A stretch of DNA of 64,000 bases from Lithodes maja (GCA_037953745.1 JBAKBP010001427.1:124001-188000); one strand, 5' to 3'; counted from the first letter of the stretch, positions 1 through 12,063 are shown. Notes: generated by a model from the sequence alone, not told the origin. A program made the numbers and translations.

Positions 1-378
1 TTGTTGTGCACATATGCACAACATCCGCCTTTGGCTTTGAAACTAGGATAGAGAAAGTAGGAGGATACAGAGAAGGGGCTGCTGGATGTTGCTACAGACA
101 CCTGAGTTTCGGTGAGGAAGAGAAGATCAGGTTTGAAGGAGGAGAGATGGTGCTCAACAGAGTGAAGTTTTTTATTTTTATTTTATTTTTTATTTTTTAA
201 AGAGACAATGTACGGAGGAAGGAAAAACACAGATAAAACAAAAAGGTCCATGTGCCTAAAGGCATCCTCCATTCATAAAATGTTTGTAACAACTGGATTT
301 AAACATTTGTAGATTGTAAGTTTGTGGAAAGCAATTCGAGGGAAGTGAATTCCAAAGAGTAGTAGCTCTGGGGATAAA

Positions 379-2850
379 TTAATTCTGATAAGCAGAAGTT
401 CTGCGTTGTGGAGGAGAAAGTGTAAATTCATGGGCGCTCTCAGCTGCCCTAGTTCTACGGGGAAAGATGTGGAGAGGCGGCACAATTGAAGCAAGTTCCT
501 CGGAACAATTGCTGTGAAAATATCTGTAGAATAATGCAAGGGATGCAACGTTTCTTCGTATGGATAATGTAGGAAGGTCCTGTGTGATTGCAGGGTTATT
601 GATTAATCTAATAGCTTTATTTTGAATTTTGTCCAACTGCCTCAATGCAACCACACTCCACTTCCACCCCACAGAGGTGAACAGTAATCCATCTGAGAAC
701 GCACATGACTTTTATATATCACGGCCAACTGCTCGTCAGTGAAGAATTCTCGAACTCTGTACAGGAGTCCCAGTTTTTTAGAGGCATTCTTAGCAATGCT
801 TCTAACATAATGTGTCCAGCTCAAGTTAGTAGTTAATGTTACACCGAGAATGTCAATACTAGGGGAAGTGGGAATATTTACATCATTAAAAAATATATGG
901 GAGTCAGTGAGATTCTGTCGGTTAGAAAATTGAATGTACTTGGTTTTCTGTGCATTAAAGGAAACTAGATTCTTTTGTCCCCATCTATTAATTCTAGGAA
1001 GGTCCTGGTTCAGAGAAATTGCAGTGTTTATTTTTGAATTTATAAGATCGGGTTGGGTGAAAGAATTGGTAAATGTGAAGGAACTGTGGAGTGTTGAGTC
1101 ATCTGCGTAGGAATGTATTGGATTATGAGTGGTAGATATGAGATCATTGATATGAATGAGGAACAGAATTGGGGCCAAAACAGATCCCTGGGGAACACCA
1201 GCATTTATTGAGTGAAATTGAGAATAAAGGCCATCTACCATTACACATATTTTTCTGTTATGAAGATAAGAAGAAATTAGTGGAACTAATGATGCAAGGC
1301 CGTAGTGTGACATCTTCGACAATAAGGATTGATGCCAGACTCTATCAAATGCCTTTGATATATCCAGTGCTATTGTATGTGTTTCACCATGTTGGTCTGT
1401 AGCTTGGTTGATTTGATGCGTAAGAAGGCAAAGCATGTCTGCAGTTGATCGACATCGTCTAAAACCATATTGCCTATCACTGATTAATTTATTATTCTCA
1501 AGATGCTTAATTATGTGATTATTTAATATAATTTCAAAGACTTTACCAAGAGTGGAAGTTATAGCTATTGGTCTGTAGTTTGATGGATCTGAAGAGGCAC
1601 CTTTTTTAGGAACTGGATGGATGTTTGCTTCTTTCCAGGGTACTGGGAAGCATGAGGTATGAGTACACAGACGGAAAAAATTTGCCAATACAGGAGCGAG
1701 CACCAAGGAGCAATTCTTAAGTACTATTGGAGGAATTTCATCTGGACCAGGAGCCTTATCTACTGAGAGATTCTGCAAAAGAGTTTTGACATGTCTGGTG
1801 TGGATCTTAAGTGAGGGAATTTCAGGCGAATTAAAATTAAGTACAGGGACATCTTGATTTATTTCATCTAAGGTTGAGTTGGTAGAGAAAATATCCGCAA
1901 GAAGGTTAGCTTTACCTCGTGGGTCACTTACAAGATTGCCAGTCGGAGATTTTAATGGTGGAATGGATGAAGCAGTAGTGAAGTTGGATTTAAATGAGTT
2001 AAGAGTAGACCAACATATTTTGTAATCATTTGGATTATTTAGAAGTTTATTTGCCTGCTTGTGGAGAAAGTTTGATTTAGTTAGGTTTAATACAGTTTTG
2101 GCATGATTTAAGATGTTTCTAAAGTAATTAATTAAAGGCTTCATGTGTTTTTTATCTTGTGTATGCATTGTAGGCTATTGCTTTTTGTTCAGTTACTCTA
2201 GCACAATTATGGTCAAACCATTTAGGTGAATTAGATCTTTTACTGTACTTTTGATGAGGAATAAAAGTTTCCATTCCAATTTTTACAAAATCTTGTATGT
2301 GGCTCAAGGTGGAGTGTGCATCATTAGAAAAGAAAGAGGTCCAGGGAATATCAATAAAGAAACCTTGAAGACCCTCCCAGTCTGCCCTATCGTAATGCCA
2401 TTTAGTCACCAAAACAGGTTCAGAGTGGGAAGGTGTGGTAGGTGATAGACAGGTGGCCTGTATCAGACAGTGATCAGAAGATCCAAGCGGGGACCTCACT
2501 GTAACATCATAATTTTCTGAATTGGTTGTTAAAAATAAGTCCAGTAGGTGGGAATTATGATTGGGATTATCTGGTACACGGGTGGGTTGGTTGACTAGTC
2601 GAGTGAGATTAAATGAGTCTGCAAATAGCTCACATTCAAGACCAGCATCATCAGTCCTGGCTGAATGAGTGAGCCATTCAACATTATGGACATTAAAATC
2701 ACCCAACACAGTGATTTCAGAAGAAGCATTTAAGTTGAGAGGAAAGTCCGCAAATGTTGCAGAAATTAATAGAAAGAGTACCGTAACAGGTCGAGGTCCA
2801 GGTAATTGTGTGGGGTCGTCAGGGGATGGTCGGTCGGGTGTGGGGGCATT
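379..2850 (-). pseudogene. F1-A ORF2: endonuclease (C-terminal half) plus reverse transcriptase, broken
   Basis: Read 5' to 3' on the minus strand, the product has the C-terminal half of an apurinic-type endonuclease (motifs GDFNVHN and SDHCLI), then a linker and a reverse transcriptase. The RT has the motifs DKAPGPDEIP, NYRPIAIT, ALDISKAFDRVW, AGVPQGSVLAP and SYADDS, with YADD at 1098-1109. Compared with copy D, a TCA codon has become TAA near 2156, a 4-bp insertion lies near 2124, and a 2-bp insertion shifts the frame near 650. A further TAA follows the residues SAYQN at about 379. The copy cannot encode a full protein. Confidence 0.85.
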
Positions 2851-2854
2851 TATG

Positions 2855-2877
2855 CCCCCCCCCCCCCCCCCCCCCCC
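2855..2877 (+). repeat. Poly-C tract
   Basis: A run of about 23 C lies at the ragged 5' edge of F1-A. Runs this long are unstable and prone to length error in sequencing. Confidence 0.9.
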
Positions 2878-2907
2878 TGGGGACTCCGAGGCTGGGCTAC
2901 AATACAT

Positions 2908-3879
2908 AATTTTTTTTTTTTAAATTTTGGTGTGGAGGAATGAAGTGTGGTGTGCATGTTTAGTGTAGTGAAGTGGATAGGAGGAGAAGGTGTTTGTGAG
3001 AGCTAGCTGGATTGCTCTCAGTGTAAATGAGGCACAAAGAAAATCAGTAAGAGAGGCCAAGCAAATGAAACAGGAGTTCCAGCGACTCTTTATCACATGC
3101 CTATAACCTCACCTGGATCTAGCCCTGATCGATTGGTGCCTACAATAATAATGATGATAAAAAGAGTCATTGACGTTAAGGAGGATGGCTTTGATGATAA
3201 CGACTATCAAAGTATAGTGATAGTAATAATGATGATATTTTAAAGGTAATGACAAATGATGGTGACGATGCTAATAATGATGGTGATGATAATAACCCCT
3301 TCATTCAGATGAAATAATGTTATATTCTGATGCATATAATATTTCCTCTGCTTAGTCAAAGCTGGACGAAAATATATAATTATCAAATGACGGTCATTGA
3401 TAACGGATTACCAATATTGTTGGTGGAGTTTTTTCCGGCATTCAGGTATATGGGATCAAACATATTTAACATGTACATAATTTTGGAAGGACAACATTCA
3501 GACAGCGGTAAAGTCCATATATGAAAGGGGCTATAAACATATTAATTCCTTCAGTTTAAGCTGGTGTTATTCTGTTTTGATTCTGGCTAACATTAGACGA
3601 CTTACAGGAGCTTAATATTGATATCTAGGAAGCAAAGAAGTAAACATAATATCAGATTAAAAGATTAACTTGCTCATGTAGTAATGTACACCCTATGTGG
3701 TGGATTGTGTTCTTTTATATAATAATTTTCATTTTAGTAAGCGTTGTTTCCACATAGCGATTTTGATAATTTAATTTGACTTTATATTGTCCTTGTCCCA
3801 ATTTTGGTTTGTTTAGTTTGCAAGTTTTTCATTTTAATCACTTGAACCTTTAATTCCTAATTTTTTGTTTTGTTTTAAG
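2908..3879. other. Non-coding spacer between two F1 copies
   Basis: I see no gene here. At 3140-3300 there is a degenerate GAT/AAT trinucleotide-rich stretch. At about 3543-3620 there is a possible left-end relic of the TTAA-flanked MITE family, with the motif ATTAGACGA. The rest is AT-rich with no recognised structure. Confidence 0.6.
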
Positions 3880-5554
3880 AGACAATGAACGGAGGAAGGA
3901 AAAACACAGATAAAACAAAAAGGTCCATGTGCCTAAAGGCATCCTCCATTCATAAAATGTTTGTAACAACTGGATTTAAACTTTTGTAGATTGTAAGTTT
4001 GTGGAAAGCAACTCGAGGGAAGTGAATTCCAAAGAGTAGTAGTTCTAGGGATAAATGAATTTTGATAAGCAGAAGTTCTGCATTGTGGAGGAGAAAGTGT
4101 AAATTCATGGGCGCTCTCAGCTGCCCTAGTTCTACTGGGAAAGATGTGGAGAGGCGGCACAATTGAAGCAAGTTCCTCGGAACAATTGCTGTGAAAATAT
4201 CTGTAGAATAATGCAAGAGATGCAACGTATCTTCGTATGGATAATGTAGGGTTATTGATTAATCTAATAGCTTTATTTTGAATTTTGTCCAACTGCCTCA
4301 ATGCAACCACTCCACTTCCACTCCACAGAGGTGAACAGTAATCCATCTGAGAACGCACATGACTTTTATATATTACGGCCAACTGCTCATCAGTGAAGAA
4401 TTCTCGAACTCTGTAAAGGAGTCCCAGTTTTTTAGAGGCATTCTTAGCAATGCTTCTAACATAATGTGTCCAGCTCAAGTTAGTAGTTAATGTTACACCG
4501 AGAATGTCAATACTAGGGGAAGTGGGAATATTTACATCATTACAAAATATATGGGAGTCAGTGAGATTCTGTCGGTTAGAAAATGTAATGTACTTGGTTT
4601 TCTGTGCATTTAAGGAAACTAGATTTTTTTGTACCCATTCATTAATTCTAGAAAGGCCTGGTTCAGAGAAATTGCAGTGTTTATTTTTGAATTTATAAGA
4701 TCGGGTTGGGTGAAAGAATTGGAAAATGTGAAGGAACTGTGGAGTGTTGAGTCATCTGCGTAGGAATGTATTGGATTATGAGTGGTAGATATGAGATCAT
4801 TGATATGAATGAGGAACAGAGATGGGGCCAAAACTGATCCCTGGGGAACACCAGCATTTATTGAGTGAAATTGAGAATAAAGGCCATCTACCATTACACA
4901 TATTTTTCTGTTATGAAGATAAGACGAAATTAGTGGAACTAATGATGCAAGGCCGTAGTGTGACATCTTCGACAATAAGGATTGATGCCAGACTCTATCA
5001 AATGCCTTTGATATATCCAGTGCTACTGTATGTGTTTCACCATGTTGGTCTGTAGCTTGGTTGATTTGATGCGTAAGAAGGCAAAGAATGTCTGCAGTTG
5101 ATCGACATCGTCTAAAACCATATTGCCTATCACTGATTAATTTATTATTCTCAAGATGCTTAATTATGTGATTATTTAATATAATTTCAAAGACTTTACC
5201 AAGAGTGGAAGTTATAGCTATTGGTCTGTAGTTTGATGGATCTGAAGAGGCACCTTTTTTAGGAACTGGATGGATGTTTGCTTCTTTCCAGGGTACTGGG
5301 AAGCATGAGGTATGAGTACACAGACGGAAACATTTTGCCAATACAGGAGCGAGCACCAAGGAGCAATTCTTAACTACTATTGGAGGAATTTCATCTGGAC
5401 CAGGAGCCTTATCTACTGAGAGATTCTGCAAAATAGTTTTGACATGTCTGGTGTGGATCTTAAGTGAGGGAATTTCAGGCGAATTAAAATTAAGTACAGG
5501 GACATCTTGATTTATTTCATCTAAGGTTGAGTTGGTGGAGAAAATATCCGCAAG
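3880..5554 (-). mobile_element. F1 non-LTR retrotransposon, copy B (5'-truncated)
   Basis: The minus-strand copy has the same 3' end as copies A and D, seen on the plus strand as AAGAGACAATGAACGG after a T-rich tail. Similarity to copy A stops abruptly at about 5554, inside the region just before the RT. This is typical of incomplete reverse transcription. It lies in the same orientation as copy A, about 1 kb away. Confidence 0.88.
3933..5554 (-). pseudogene. F1-B ORF2 reverse transcriptase fragment, frameshifted
   Basis: The fragment begins in the linker before the RT and keeps DKAPGPDEIP, ALDISKAFDRVW, AGVPQGSVLAP and SYADDS, with YADD at 4751-4762. A single-base deletion near 4652 shifts the frame, so the original frame resumes in an open stretch at 3933-4478. 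Relative to copies A and D, seven residues are missing between NNP and TLSIRR, an in-frame 21-bp deletion. Unlike copies A and D, this copy reads through to the full C-terminus (LWNSLPSSCF ... NGGCL). It therefore shows where the family's ORF2 normally ends. Confidence 0.85.
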
Positions 5555-5984
5555 GTCTTTCCAAGTCCCGGTTAAATCGTCTAATGCTAGCCATAATAAC
5601 ATGAAGCAAGGCGTTATCGCATACTGAAAAAGTTAAACAGAGAGAGAGAGAGAGAGAGAATACACTTGCCACCATAAAGAATAGTCATCGTGGTTGCAGT
5701 AACGATAGCCTGTAAATTATGACTAAACTATTTATCCAATATTTCAGTTTAAAGTTATTTCCTGATACACCTTCAGAGAAACATAAATACAAAGAGGTGA
5801 ACTTATTCCATAGTCAATTTCTTTATAATCTAAGGTGTTTATATCATTAAACACTTGAATAATACACGACACATAACGTCACATTATAATAAATACAATC
5901 CACCATCCATCAACAAGCAGGCCTTAGTTTACAACAAAAAGAATAACTCACTATACAGTATATACAGTATATAATTATATAGAG
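5555..5984. other. Spacer with a (GA)n tract
   Basis: I see no gene. A (GA)n microsatellite lies at 5639-5660; the rest is AT-rich unique-looking sequence. Confidence 0.6.
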
Positions 5985-6050
<66 letters not shown>

Positions 6051-6136
6051 TGTATAAGTGTATATAATATATACACTAATACAGTGTAAAAAAAATATAT
6101 ATATATAATTATATATATATATTATATATATACTGT
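5985..6136. repeat. (AT)n microsatellite and AT-rich extension
   Basis: A near-perfect (AT)n run covers 5985-6048. It is followed by imperfect TATA-rich sequence that leads into the tail of the SINE at 6137. Confidence 0.9.
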
Positions 6137-6657
6137 ATATATTTGTTTTCTTCTATATCCCAACTACTCCCTCTCAGGCATAGGCTGAGAGCTTGTACAC
6201 TCCACCGCTGAACACGGTGAGGTCTTGTTCCAGTCCAAGGAGTGAGACATGCGAAGCACCCATTCACGGCTCGAAGTAACCCCATCTCTGAAGCTGCTTT
6301 ACCTCTGTGCTTCACCTTCTCATCCCTCAGACTCGGACCCTCACTGTCAGAGCGCCACCTATTGAGCAATTAACTCACTAGGCATTGCCCCCCTGTAGCA
6401 TATTTTGGAAATAATATTTCCAAAAAAAAAATACCCTCATTGTTCCATGATTAAAAAGTATTGTATGAATATTATTCATACAATGTTTTTTAATCATGGA
6501 ACAATGAGGGTATTTCGGTGTGTTGTGGTAATGCACTGACACTAGGTACAGCACAAATTCCATCCCAATAATATCTTCCCATTGACATATTGGGAATCGA
6601 ACCCGGGTCCATTGGATTACCAGTCCAGTGGCAAGACCACTCTGCCACACCTCCCCA
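6137..6657 (-). mobile_element. tRNA-Thr-like SINE, copy 1
   Basis: The minus-strand head (about 6590-6657) resembles a tRNA. It has an A box TGGCAGAGTGG, an anticodon loop CTGGTAA (reading GGT, threonine) and a B box GGTTCGATTCC. These would form an internal RNA polymerase III promoter. A body of about 450 bp follows, shared with 24826-25370, ending in GGGATATAGAAGAAAA and a TA-rich tail. Compared with copy 2 it carries an extra internal inverted repeat (6431-6513) and lacks some body sequence. Assignment as a SINE rests on the tRNA head, the shared body and the simple tail. Confidence 0.8.
6431..6513. repeat. Long inverted repeat (about 41-bp arms) inside the SINE
   Basis: Left and right arms both carry ACCCTCATTGTTCCATGATT in opposite orientations with almost no spacer. 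The sister copy at 25 kb has only one arm. Confidence 0.9.
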
Positions 6658-7831
6658 TATGTATTTATATATTTTCACAAATGTTATGTGCTTATAACAT
6701 TGAACAAATAAATGATACACTGAACATACATAGAACATAAAACTAATACACTGCACATAATGGTAGAATATATAATACAATGTATACAATCTCCCCAAAA
6801 CAAGACCACAGTTTTCAGAATAATGAACAGGTCTCGTGGGTGCCTTAACGAGAGCCCGTAAAGTATGAGCAAGGGGGACGGACACATGAACAGTCATTTA
6901 CATTACTACTACGAAACTCTCACGAAATGTACATTACGGCTCAAAACCCACCATCCCATATTTAATAACGTGAAACTTGGTGTTTACCTGTCGGAATATA
7001 GTACACAGAATGTATGCATGTTCTGTTTATGTATATATAGCTACATGCATATTGTGTATATGAAAAATTTAAACTAAATAATATAGGACATACACAACTT
7101 CAATATATTTGTGTCACTAAGTTGACAATAGGGTTTGTTACTGAACGTAATATGCAAACATTAACTATAGTGTTTTGTCAGGTTTCTTACAAGTGATTTC
7201 CACAAACGAACAGAAGAGAGTGTGACTTCTCAAGTTGTGAAGTTTCTCCCCGACTTTTGATAGTGATTGTATATTGTGTGTGGAGCAAGACCTGCGTACT
7301 TTACCTTAGTTACGTACGACCTAATGCTGGTATTTAATTAACCTTATTTGGTCGGAGCCCCATGGACCTCCTAGGTTTTGCTCCATTAGTTTGGAGATTT
7401 TTGGACGCCTTACCTTATTAGTAGATGATAATAAGATCCTTCACACAATGCAGGTCCCGCTTTTTTTTTCTGGGCGAGCGACAGCGAGCCCTTAGCTAAG
7501 AAAAAAATGGCCTATCCGGGATTGATTTCTATATAAAAAGTGTAAACATTTAGCTGGGCCCGTCATTGTTAAGCTTGAAGGAAGTCTGGGTAGGCATTTT
7601 TGTTAGTCTGGGGGTCAAACTATAATACATTGCTCGAAAATAGCACAAACAAGCAATATCCTTAATAATAAGTAAACAAAATATCCCAATACCCCAAAAG
7701 ACGTCGGATCAGACAGTGTTACTAACCTAGTCCCAAGAGGATTTGATAATGTATGCGCAATCATGGGAAACTACCAACCTTGAGTAAGTATAAACACGTG
7801 TTCCTGTTACGAGATAATGAAACCGTTTGTA
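6658..7831. other. Non-coding spacer with a diverged fold-back relic
   Basis: I see no gene. The stretch 7345-7575 has landmarks of the fold-back family, namely CCATTAGTTTGGAGATTTT and GGCGAGCGACAGCGAGCC, but is strongly diverged. The remainder is AT-rich. Confidence 0.55.
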
Positions 7832-8665
7832 CGCTCGGATACCATAGTATCTGGCTCACTCAAAAGAATTCGTGGACCTCTTATGTTTTTCTTTGTGCAA
7901 TTATAATGATCTTAATGGGTTTTTGCATATAACGTGTTTTGTCAATGAATAGTACATACAGTATGTTAATGTTAATAACTAGTACATACAGTATGTTAAT
8001 GCACAGTAAAGTGAGGGTGTTTTTGCAAAAACACAAAACAAAGTGTTTGTTTATTCCACTTCTAAACCACATTTTGTCATTCTTATATAAACGTGTTTCC
8101 TTAACAACAAAACAACTGTTTTTGTACAAATAGAGAAATGTGTTTCAGAGTGTGTTACGCTTATAAAACGGCTTTAGGCGTTTATAAATAAAACACATGT
8201 TCTATTCTAAACACCTTATGTTTTCTTGTAAACACTTGTAGTGATTATAAAAGTACAGATATTCATTATATATGTTGTTTTAAAATGGATAATAACATCC
8301 ACATGAAATCAAAGTTTTAATATATCCACGAATTTTGCATCAAAGTATATTTACTCGTTCACAATATGACAACACGAGAAAGCGTTTACAAAAACACATG
8401 AAACTTATTGTTTCATTTTTAAACATAACATGTTTTAATATAAACATAAATGTATTGAATGCAATGCGCCAAAAACGTATAATGTTTCTCAAAACTTCGT
8501 TGTTTTTATAAAAAATCAATTATTTTTACTGGGTGGTTGTTATATAGAAAAGTACATTCAACAACTCGCTTCTATATATTTACATCCATAATAAGAAATA
8601 GGTGAAGTTCACGAATATTTATGAGTGGGCTAGACACTATGGCATCCGAGTGTACAGTACGTAAC
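7832..8665. mobile_element. Possible non-autonomous DNA element with imperfect terminal inverted repeats
   Basis: The left end (about 7832-7882) reads GTACGCTCGGATACCATAG. The right end (about 8605-8665) is its imperfect reverse complement over roughly 50 bp. A third copy of this end lies at 19494-19545. The interior has no gene; it is AT-rich with many AAAACAC/GTGTTTT motifs in both orientations. I cannot see a clear target-site duplication. Confidence 0.45.
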
Positions 8666-8689
8666 TTCATGATACTTGACATTAATGAC

Positions 8690-9315
8690 TTTTAAGAAAC
8701 AAACATATTATAGGGTTAATCATTGGTAGACAGGTAGGGTTTTTAAGGGGGAATGCATGAAATCGCTGATGTACTAACTTATTTTTCTATAAAATGTCTA
8801 GTTTCCTCCCTAGATTTCCATGACGCTTAACAAAACACCCCCATAGACCCTCTTTCAAGATAAATTTGTACATTTTTCGATATAAAAAGGTTTGTCTTAT
8901 AATTACATAGGCTCGCTACCATTCGCCAGTAAAATAAATGTCACAAATGGTACGAAAGGTCTTGATATTGATATAGAAATAGGACGAAAGGTTTAAAAAC
9001 GACAAATGGGGTGAATGTCTTAAAATCTGAAAACTAATGGGGCTAAACACAACAAAGACGATAGAAGACCAGAAAAAGGACCCTTTAGCTCGATGACACC
9101 TTTTTACCGGCGATTCTCGCTGAAAATGGACAATTTTATGCAGCTAAAAAAGTACCTATGTTATTCAGAGGGTATATTGAGGTTGTATTTATCATTTTGA
9201 GTCCAAGAGTGAGATTTGAAGCTAAAAATATCGTCTATTGGTAACCATAATAGGATGAAAATTAAGTCATAGTGCTGAAAGGGTTATGGGAACAAGTTAT
9301 GTATACTATATACCA

Positions 9316-9316
<1 letters not shown>
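8690..9316. other. Diverged fold-back element relic
   Basis: From about 8735 to 9110 this carries TTTTTAAGGGGGAATG at its left edge, GGCTCGCTACCATTCGCC in the middle and AAACTAATGGGGC on the right. These landmarks are shared with the fold-back family. I see no gene. Confidence 0.5.
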
Positions 9317-9383
<67 letters not shown>

Positions 9384-9411
9384 GTATATATATATATATA
9401 TATATATATAT
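9317..9411. repeat. (TA)n microsatellite
   Basis: Two long TA runs are separated by GCCGG. Confidence 0.95.
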
Positions 9412-10180
9412 TGCCGGTTTAATGATTCGTAAACAGCTAGGTTTCTTGAGAATTATTTGTCCTTTAGATTACTCCCTAGACCTCCATGAAGCTATATAAA
9501 ATATACCCGATACCCACCTTCTTGATCAATTTGTACATGTTTCGGTAAGGCGTCGGAGCAGTCAAATTCAGACATGAGATAACATTTGTGTTTTATTCTT
9601 GGTACAATTAGACGATGTTATTAGTGTCGAAGGATGTGTCGTAGTCAGAGGATTATCTGAGATAGCTCTTGTTCATTTAATTCAAAAACATAATTCCAAT
9701 TTTTTTTTTATGTGTTCTTGTATACATTCGTCCAATTAAATCCGGTAAATGCATATTATTCATATTATCACCAACCCACTAACTAACTTATAAATAAACC
9801 TAATATTAAATCAATGAAACTAATGAATACATGTGGTATTCCAAGGATTCGAACCTAGGATACTCACACCAAAATTCCGCGCACTAACCATTAAACTATA
9901 AAGACATTAATTTGTTCCGCCCTATATTCTCTAGTGCTCCACAATCTTTGACTCTACAGTTGTCCACATGCATTAAATTGTATAAACTCCGTAAATTTAT
10001 GTATGGAGGGAAACACTGCATGATTGACTTATAGGAATAATTTGCTATAAAAGCGTTAATTGTTCGTATGTTTTAACTACTGCACATGCAAATACACTTT
10101 GTTCATTCAATATTTCTAATTGTCCTTCCATACTTAACATCGTGGAGTATTATGCGAGCTCCCTCCTCCCCTACCCCATT
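9412..10180. other. Spacer, non-coding
   Basis: I see no gene. A short fold-back relic lies at about 9460-9550 (CTCCCTAGACCTCCATGAAG). The tRNA-like repeat at 9831-9906 is listed separately. Confidence 0.5.
9831..9906 (-). mobile_element. Short tRNA-like retroposon
   Basis: On the minus strand there is an A-box-like TAGTTTAATGG (9888-9898) and a B box GGTTCGAATCC (9845-9855). Between them is GGTGTGAGTATCCTAGG, which is almost the same in the copy at 51196. Sequence after the B box includes TTTCATTGATT, similar to the tails at 14.5 and 51.3 kb. The anticodon arm is poor, so I call it a retroposon rather than a functional tRNA. Confidence 0.5.
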
Positions 10181-10181
10181 C

Positions 10182-10294
10182 CGACACACACACACACACA
10201 CACACACGTATTTGAACACATGTAATTGAACACACACACACTTATGTATTTGAACACAACACGCATACACGCGCTCTCTCTCTCTCTCTCTCTC
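10182..10294. repeat. (CA)n and (CT)n microsatellites
   Basis: (CA)n lies at 10182-10206 and (CT)n at 10273-10294, with short CACA blocks between them. Confidence 0.9.
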
Positions 10295-10424
10295 ACCCCT
10301 GCCACCACTATTCAATAACCTAGCGCCCACCACCCGCCGTGCCCTGCAGAGTCAAGTACCAGAGAGGCCCTAAATCCCCCTCAACCGTCTTCCCCCGCAC
10401 CTGCAGCGCCTACGACGGGAGGGC

Positions 10425-10447
10425 TGCGTGTGTGTGTTTGTGTGTGT

Positions 10448-10507
<60 letters not shown>
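10425..10507. repeat. (GT)n microsatellite
   Basis: An almost uninterrupted GT run. Confidence 0.95.
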
Positions 10508-10508
<1 letters not shown>

Positions 10509-10724
10509 GATAGAGAGAGGGAGAAAGAGATAACGTGTGTGGGTCGGGTTTGTCTCTGTGTGTATGTTCTCTTGCCTGTGTATACTTGCTAGTGTGTGTG
10601 TATATGTGTGTGTGTGCGTGAGTGGGTATGTGCGTGTGAAGATGGAGAGAGGGAGAAAGAGATAACGTGTGTGGGTCGCGTTTGTCGCTGTGTGTATGTT
10701 CTCTAGTCTGTGTATACTTGCTAG
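10506..10724. repeat. Direct repeat, two units of about 88 bp
   Basis: The segment starting GAAGATAGAGAGAGGGAG at 10506 recurs at 10637 with a handful of changes. Both units end in TGTATACTTGCTAGTG. A short GT-rich piece lies between them. Confidence 0.85.
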
Positions 10725-10730
10725 TGCCTG

Positions 10731-11210
10731 TTACTCAGTTACTTGTTCGTCAAGGGGAATCCACGCAATGCGAGCTAAGCTCATTATTATCGCGCCTCCT
10801 TAACTGGGAATGTATTGCGTGAAATGCATGTTAAGTGTTTTATGTACTGTTGGAATGGCTGTGGATGTGTGTGTAGTCTGTATTTAGCCAATTGGCGACA
10901 TTGGAAACGAAGGCTTAGGGTGGATCTGTATGGTACCATTCTCACTATAGACGGTACCGTCTCGCCCGAAGGCTTAGGTAGCCATCAGCATAGGTGAACC
11001 ATATGATACCCATCTCGCCTTGTACCATTTTTTGCCAACCCCAGATGGGACGTCACAATGTCGTCCACTTATTCCAGGTACCTATTTACAGCTAGGTGAA
11101 CTGAGGCTAACACATGAAAGGAGACAAGCCCAATTTGTCTCCGCCCGGTCTGGGATTGAACCCCCGACCCCTCGTGTGTGAGACGAGAGCTCTACCTACT
11201 AGGCTACGGG

Positions 11211-11211
<1 letters not shown>
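10731..11211 (-). mobile_element. tRNA-Val-like SINE, copy 1
   Basis: The minus-strand head begins GCCCGTAGCCTAGTAGG. Its anticodon arm is CTCGT-CTCACAC-ACGAG, with anticodon CAC (valine), and the B box is GGTTCAATCC. A body of about 420 bp follows, almost identical to the copies at 19874 and 45923. It ends in ACTGAGTAAC, which here continues into non-GT sequence for a few bases before GT-rich DNA. A (GT)n tract touches the head end. The high identity between copies suggests recent activity. Confidence 0.85.
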
Positions 11212-11247
<36 letters not shown>

Positions 11248-11310
11248 TGTGTGTGTGTGTGGGTGTGTATGTGTGTGGGTGTGTATGTGTGTGGGTGTGT
11301 GTGTGTGTTC
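11212..11310. repeat. Variant (GT)n microsatellite
   Basis: GT repeats interspersed with GTGGGTGTGTAT variants lie directly against the SINE head. Confidence 0.92.
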
Positions 11311-11589
11311 CAAGGAGAAGAAATATTGCAGGGAAGGAGGAAGTCTGCCCGGCCGTGTGGATACCTAGACCCCGCTACTGAAGTGGACACAAATGTAGAG
11401 GAGAGTTGGACATCCAGGAGAAGAAAGGAGAGTGGTGCTGGGGGAGAGAGTTACAAAGAGTTACATAGATACACTGACCACACAGGGGTTTTAGTCCAAG
11501 TGAGGTGGTCAGGACTTATGCGTTAAGTAAATATAGCAAACCCCAAGAAATGATAGTGGAGGGAAAGGATAGTACAGCTATTAGCCACT

Positions 11590-11795
11590 TGTGAGTTGAG
11601 GACTACATGGAATTTGGAGCTATAGACATCGATAATTAGCTGAATTACAAATATTATGCAAGTTTGTGTTGGATAGAGAGATTACTGATCCATTTTATGT
11701 ATTTATATATTATACACTAACACCATATTGTATTTGGTAGTTCTCCTAAATATTCATGTCTATACAGCTCCAACTTCCTTATACTCGGAATTTTG
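11590..11795. mobile_element. Palindromic MITE, copy 1
   Basis: The left arm contains CCACTTGTGAGTTG and GGAGCTATAGACATCGATAA. The right arm contains the inverse, CATGTCTATACAGCTCCAAC followed by TTCCTTATA. It shares arms and size with 50462-50678 and 54671-54915. There is no coding sequence. Confidence 0.65.
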
Positions 11796-12063
11796 CAACT
11801 AATCAATAGGCGCTCTCCCATCCCCACTATCTTCTCGACTTATGACTGGATAAAGGCATAGCAATATCTTGGACAAATAATAGTGAAAATATTGTCTAAG
11901 GATTTCTAATGTTCTGATTTCTCTTTTTGATAATGGTTTACATTGAATGGTCATTTTCAGCTTTCTATAAATATAAACGAAAATGTCTTTTAAGCGAACT
12001 TTGTTTCCCTTTTTATTGGACCTATATTGGAATATCAGGCAAATACTTACATTAAAAGGAAGG

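Larger units (their letters stand above)
167..2880 (-). mobile_element. F1 non-LTR retrotransposon, copy A (5'-truncated)
   Basis: This copy runs on the minus strand. Its 3' end is marked by an A-rich tail, seen on the plus strand as a T-rich stretch at 167-200. The 3' terminal sequence matches copies B (3880) and D (63093). The left part of the endonuclease is missing, and recognisable element sequence fades at the poly-C tract near 2855-2877, so the 5' limit is approximate. F1 belongs to the Jockey/CR1/L2 group of LINEs, which copy themselves by target-primed reverse transcription. I cannot fix the clade by eye. Confidence 0.85.

Noticed and set aside
11447..11520. Similarity of GAGAGAGTTACA ... 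ACATAGATACACTGACC to the F5-linked block at 34.9 kb
   Set aside because: The match looks real but is short and diverged, so I could not define an element from it.
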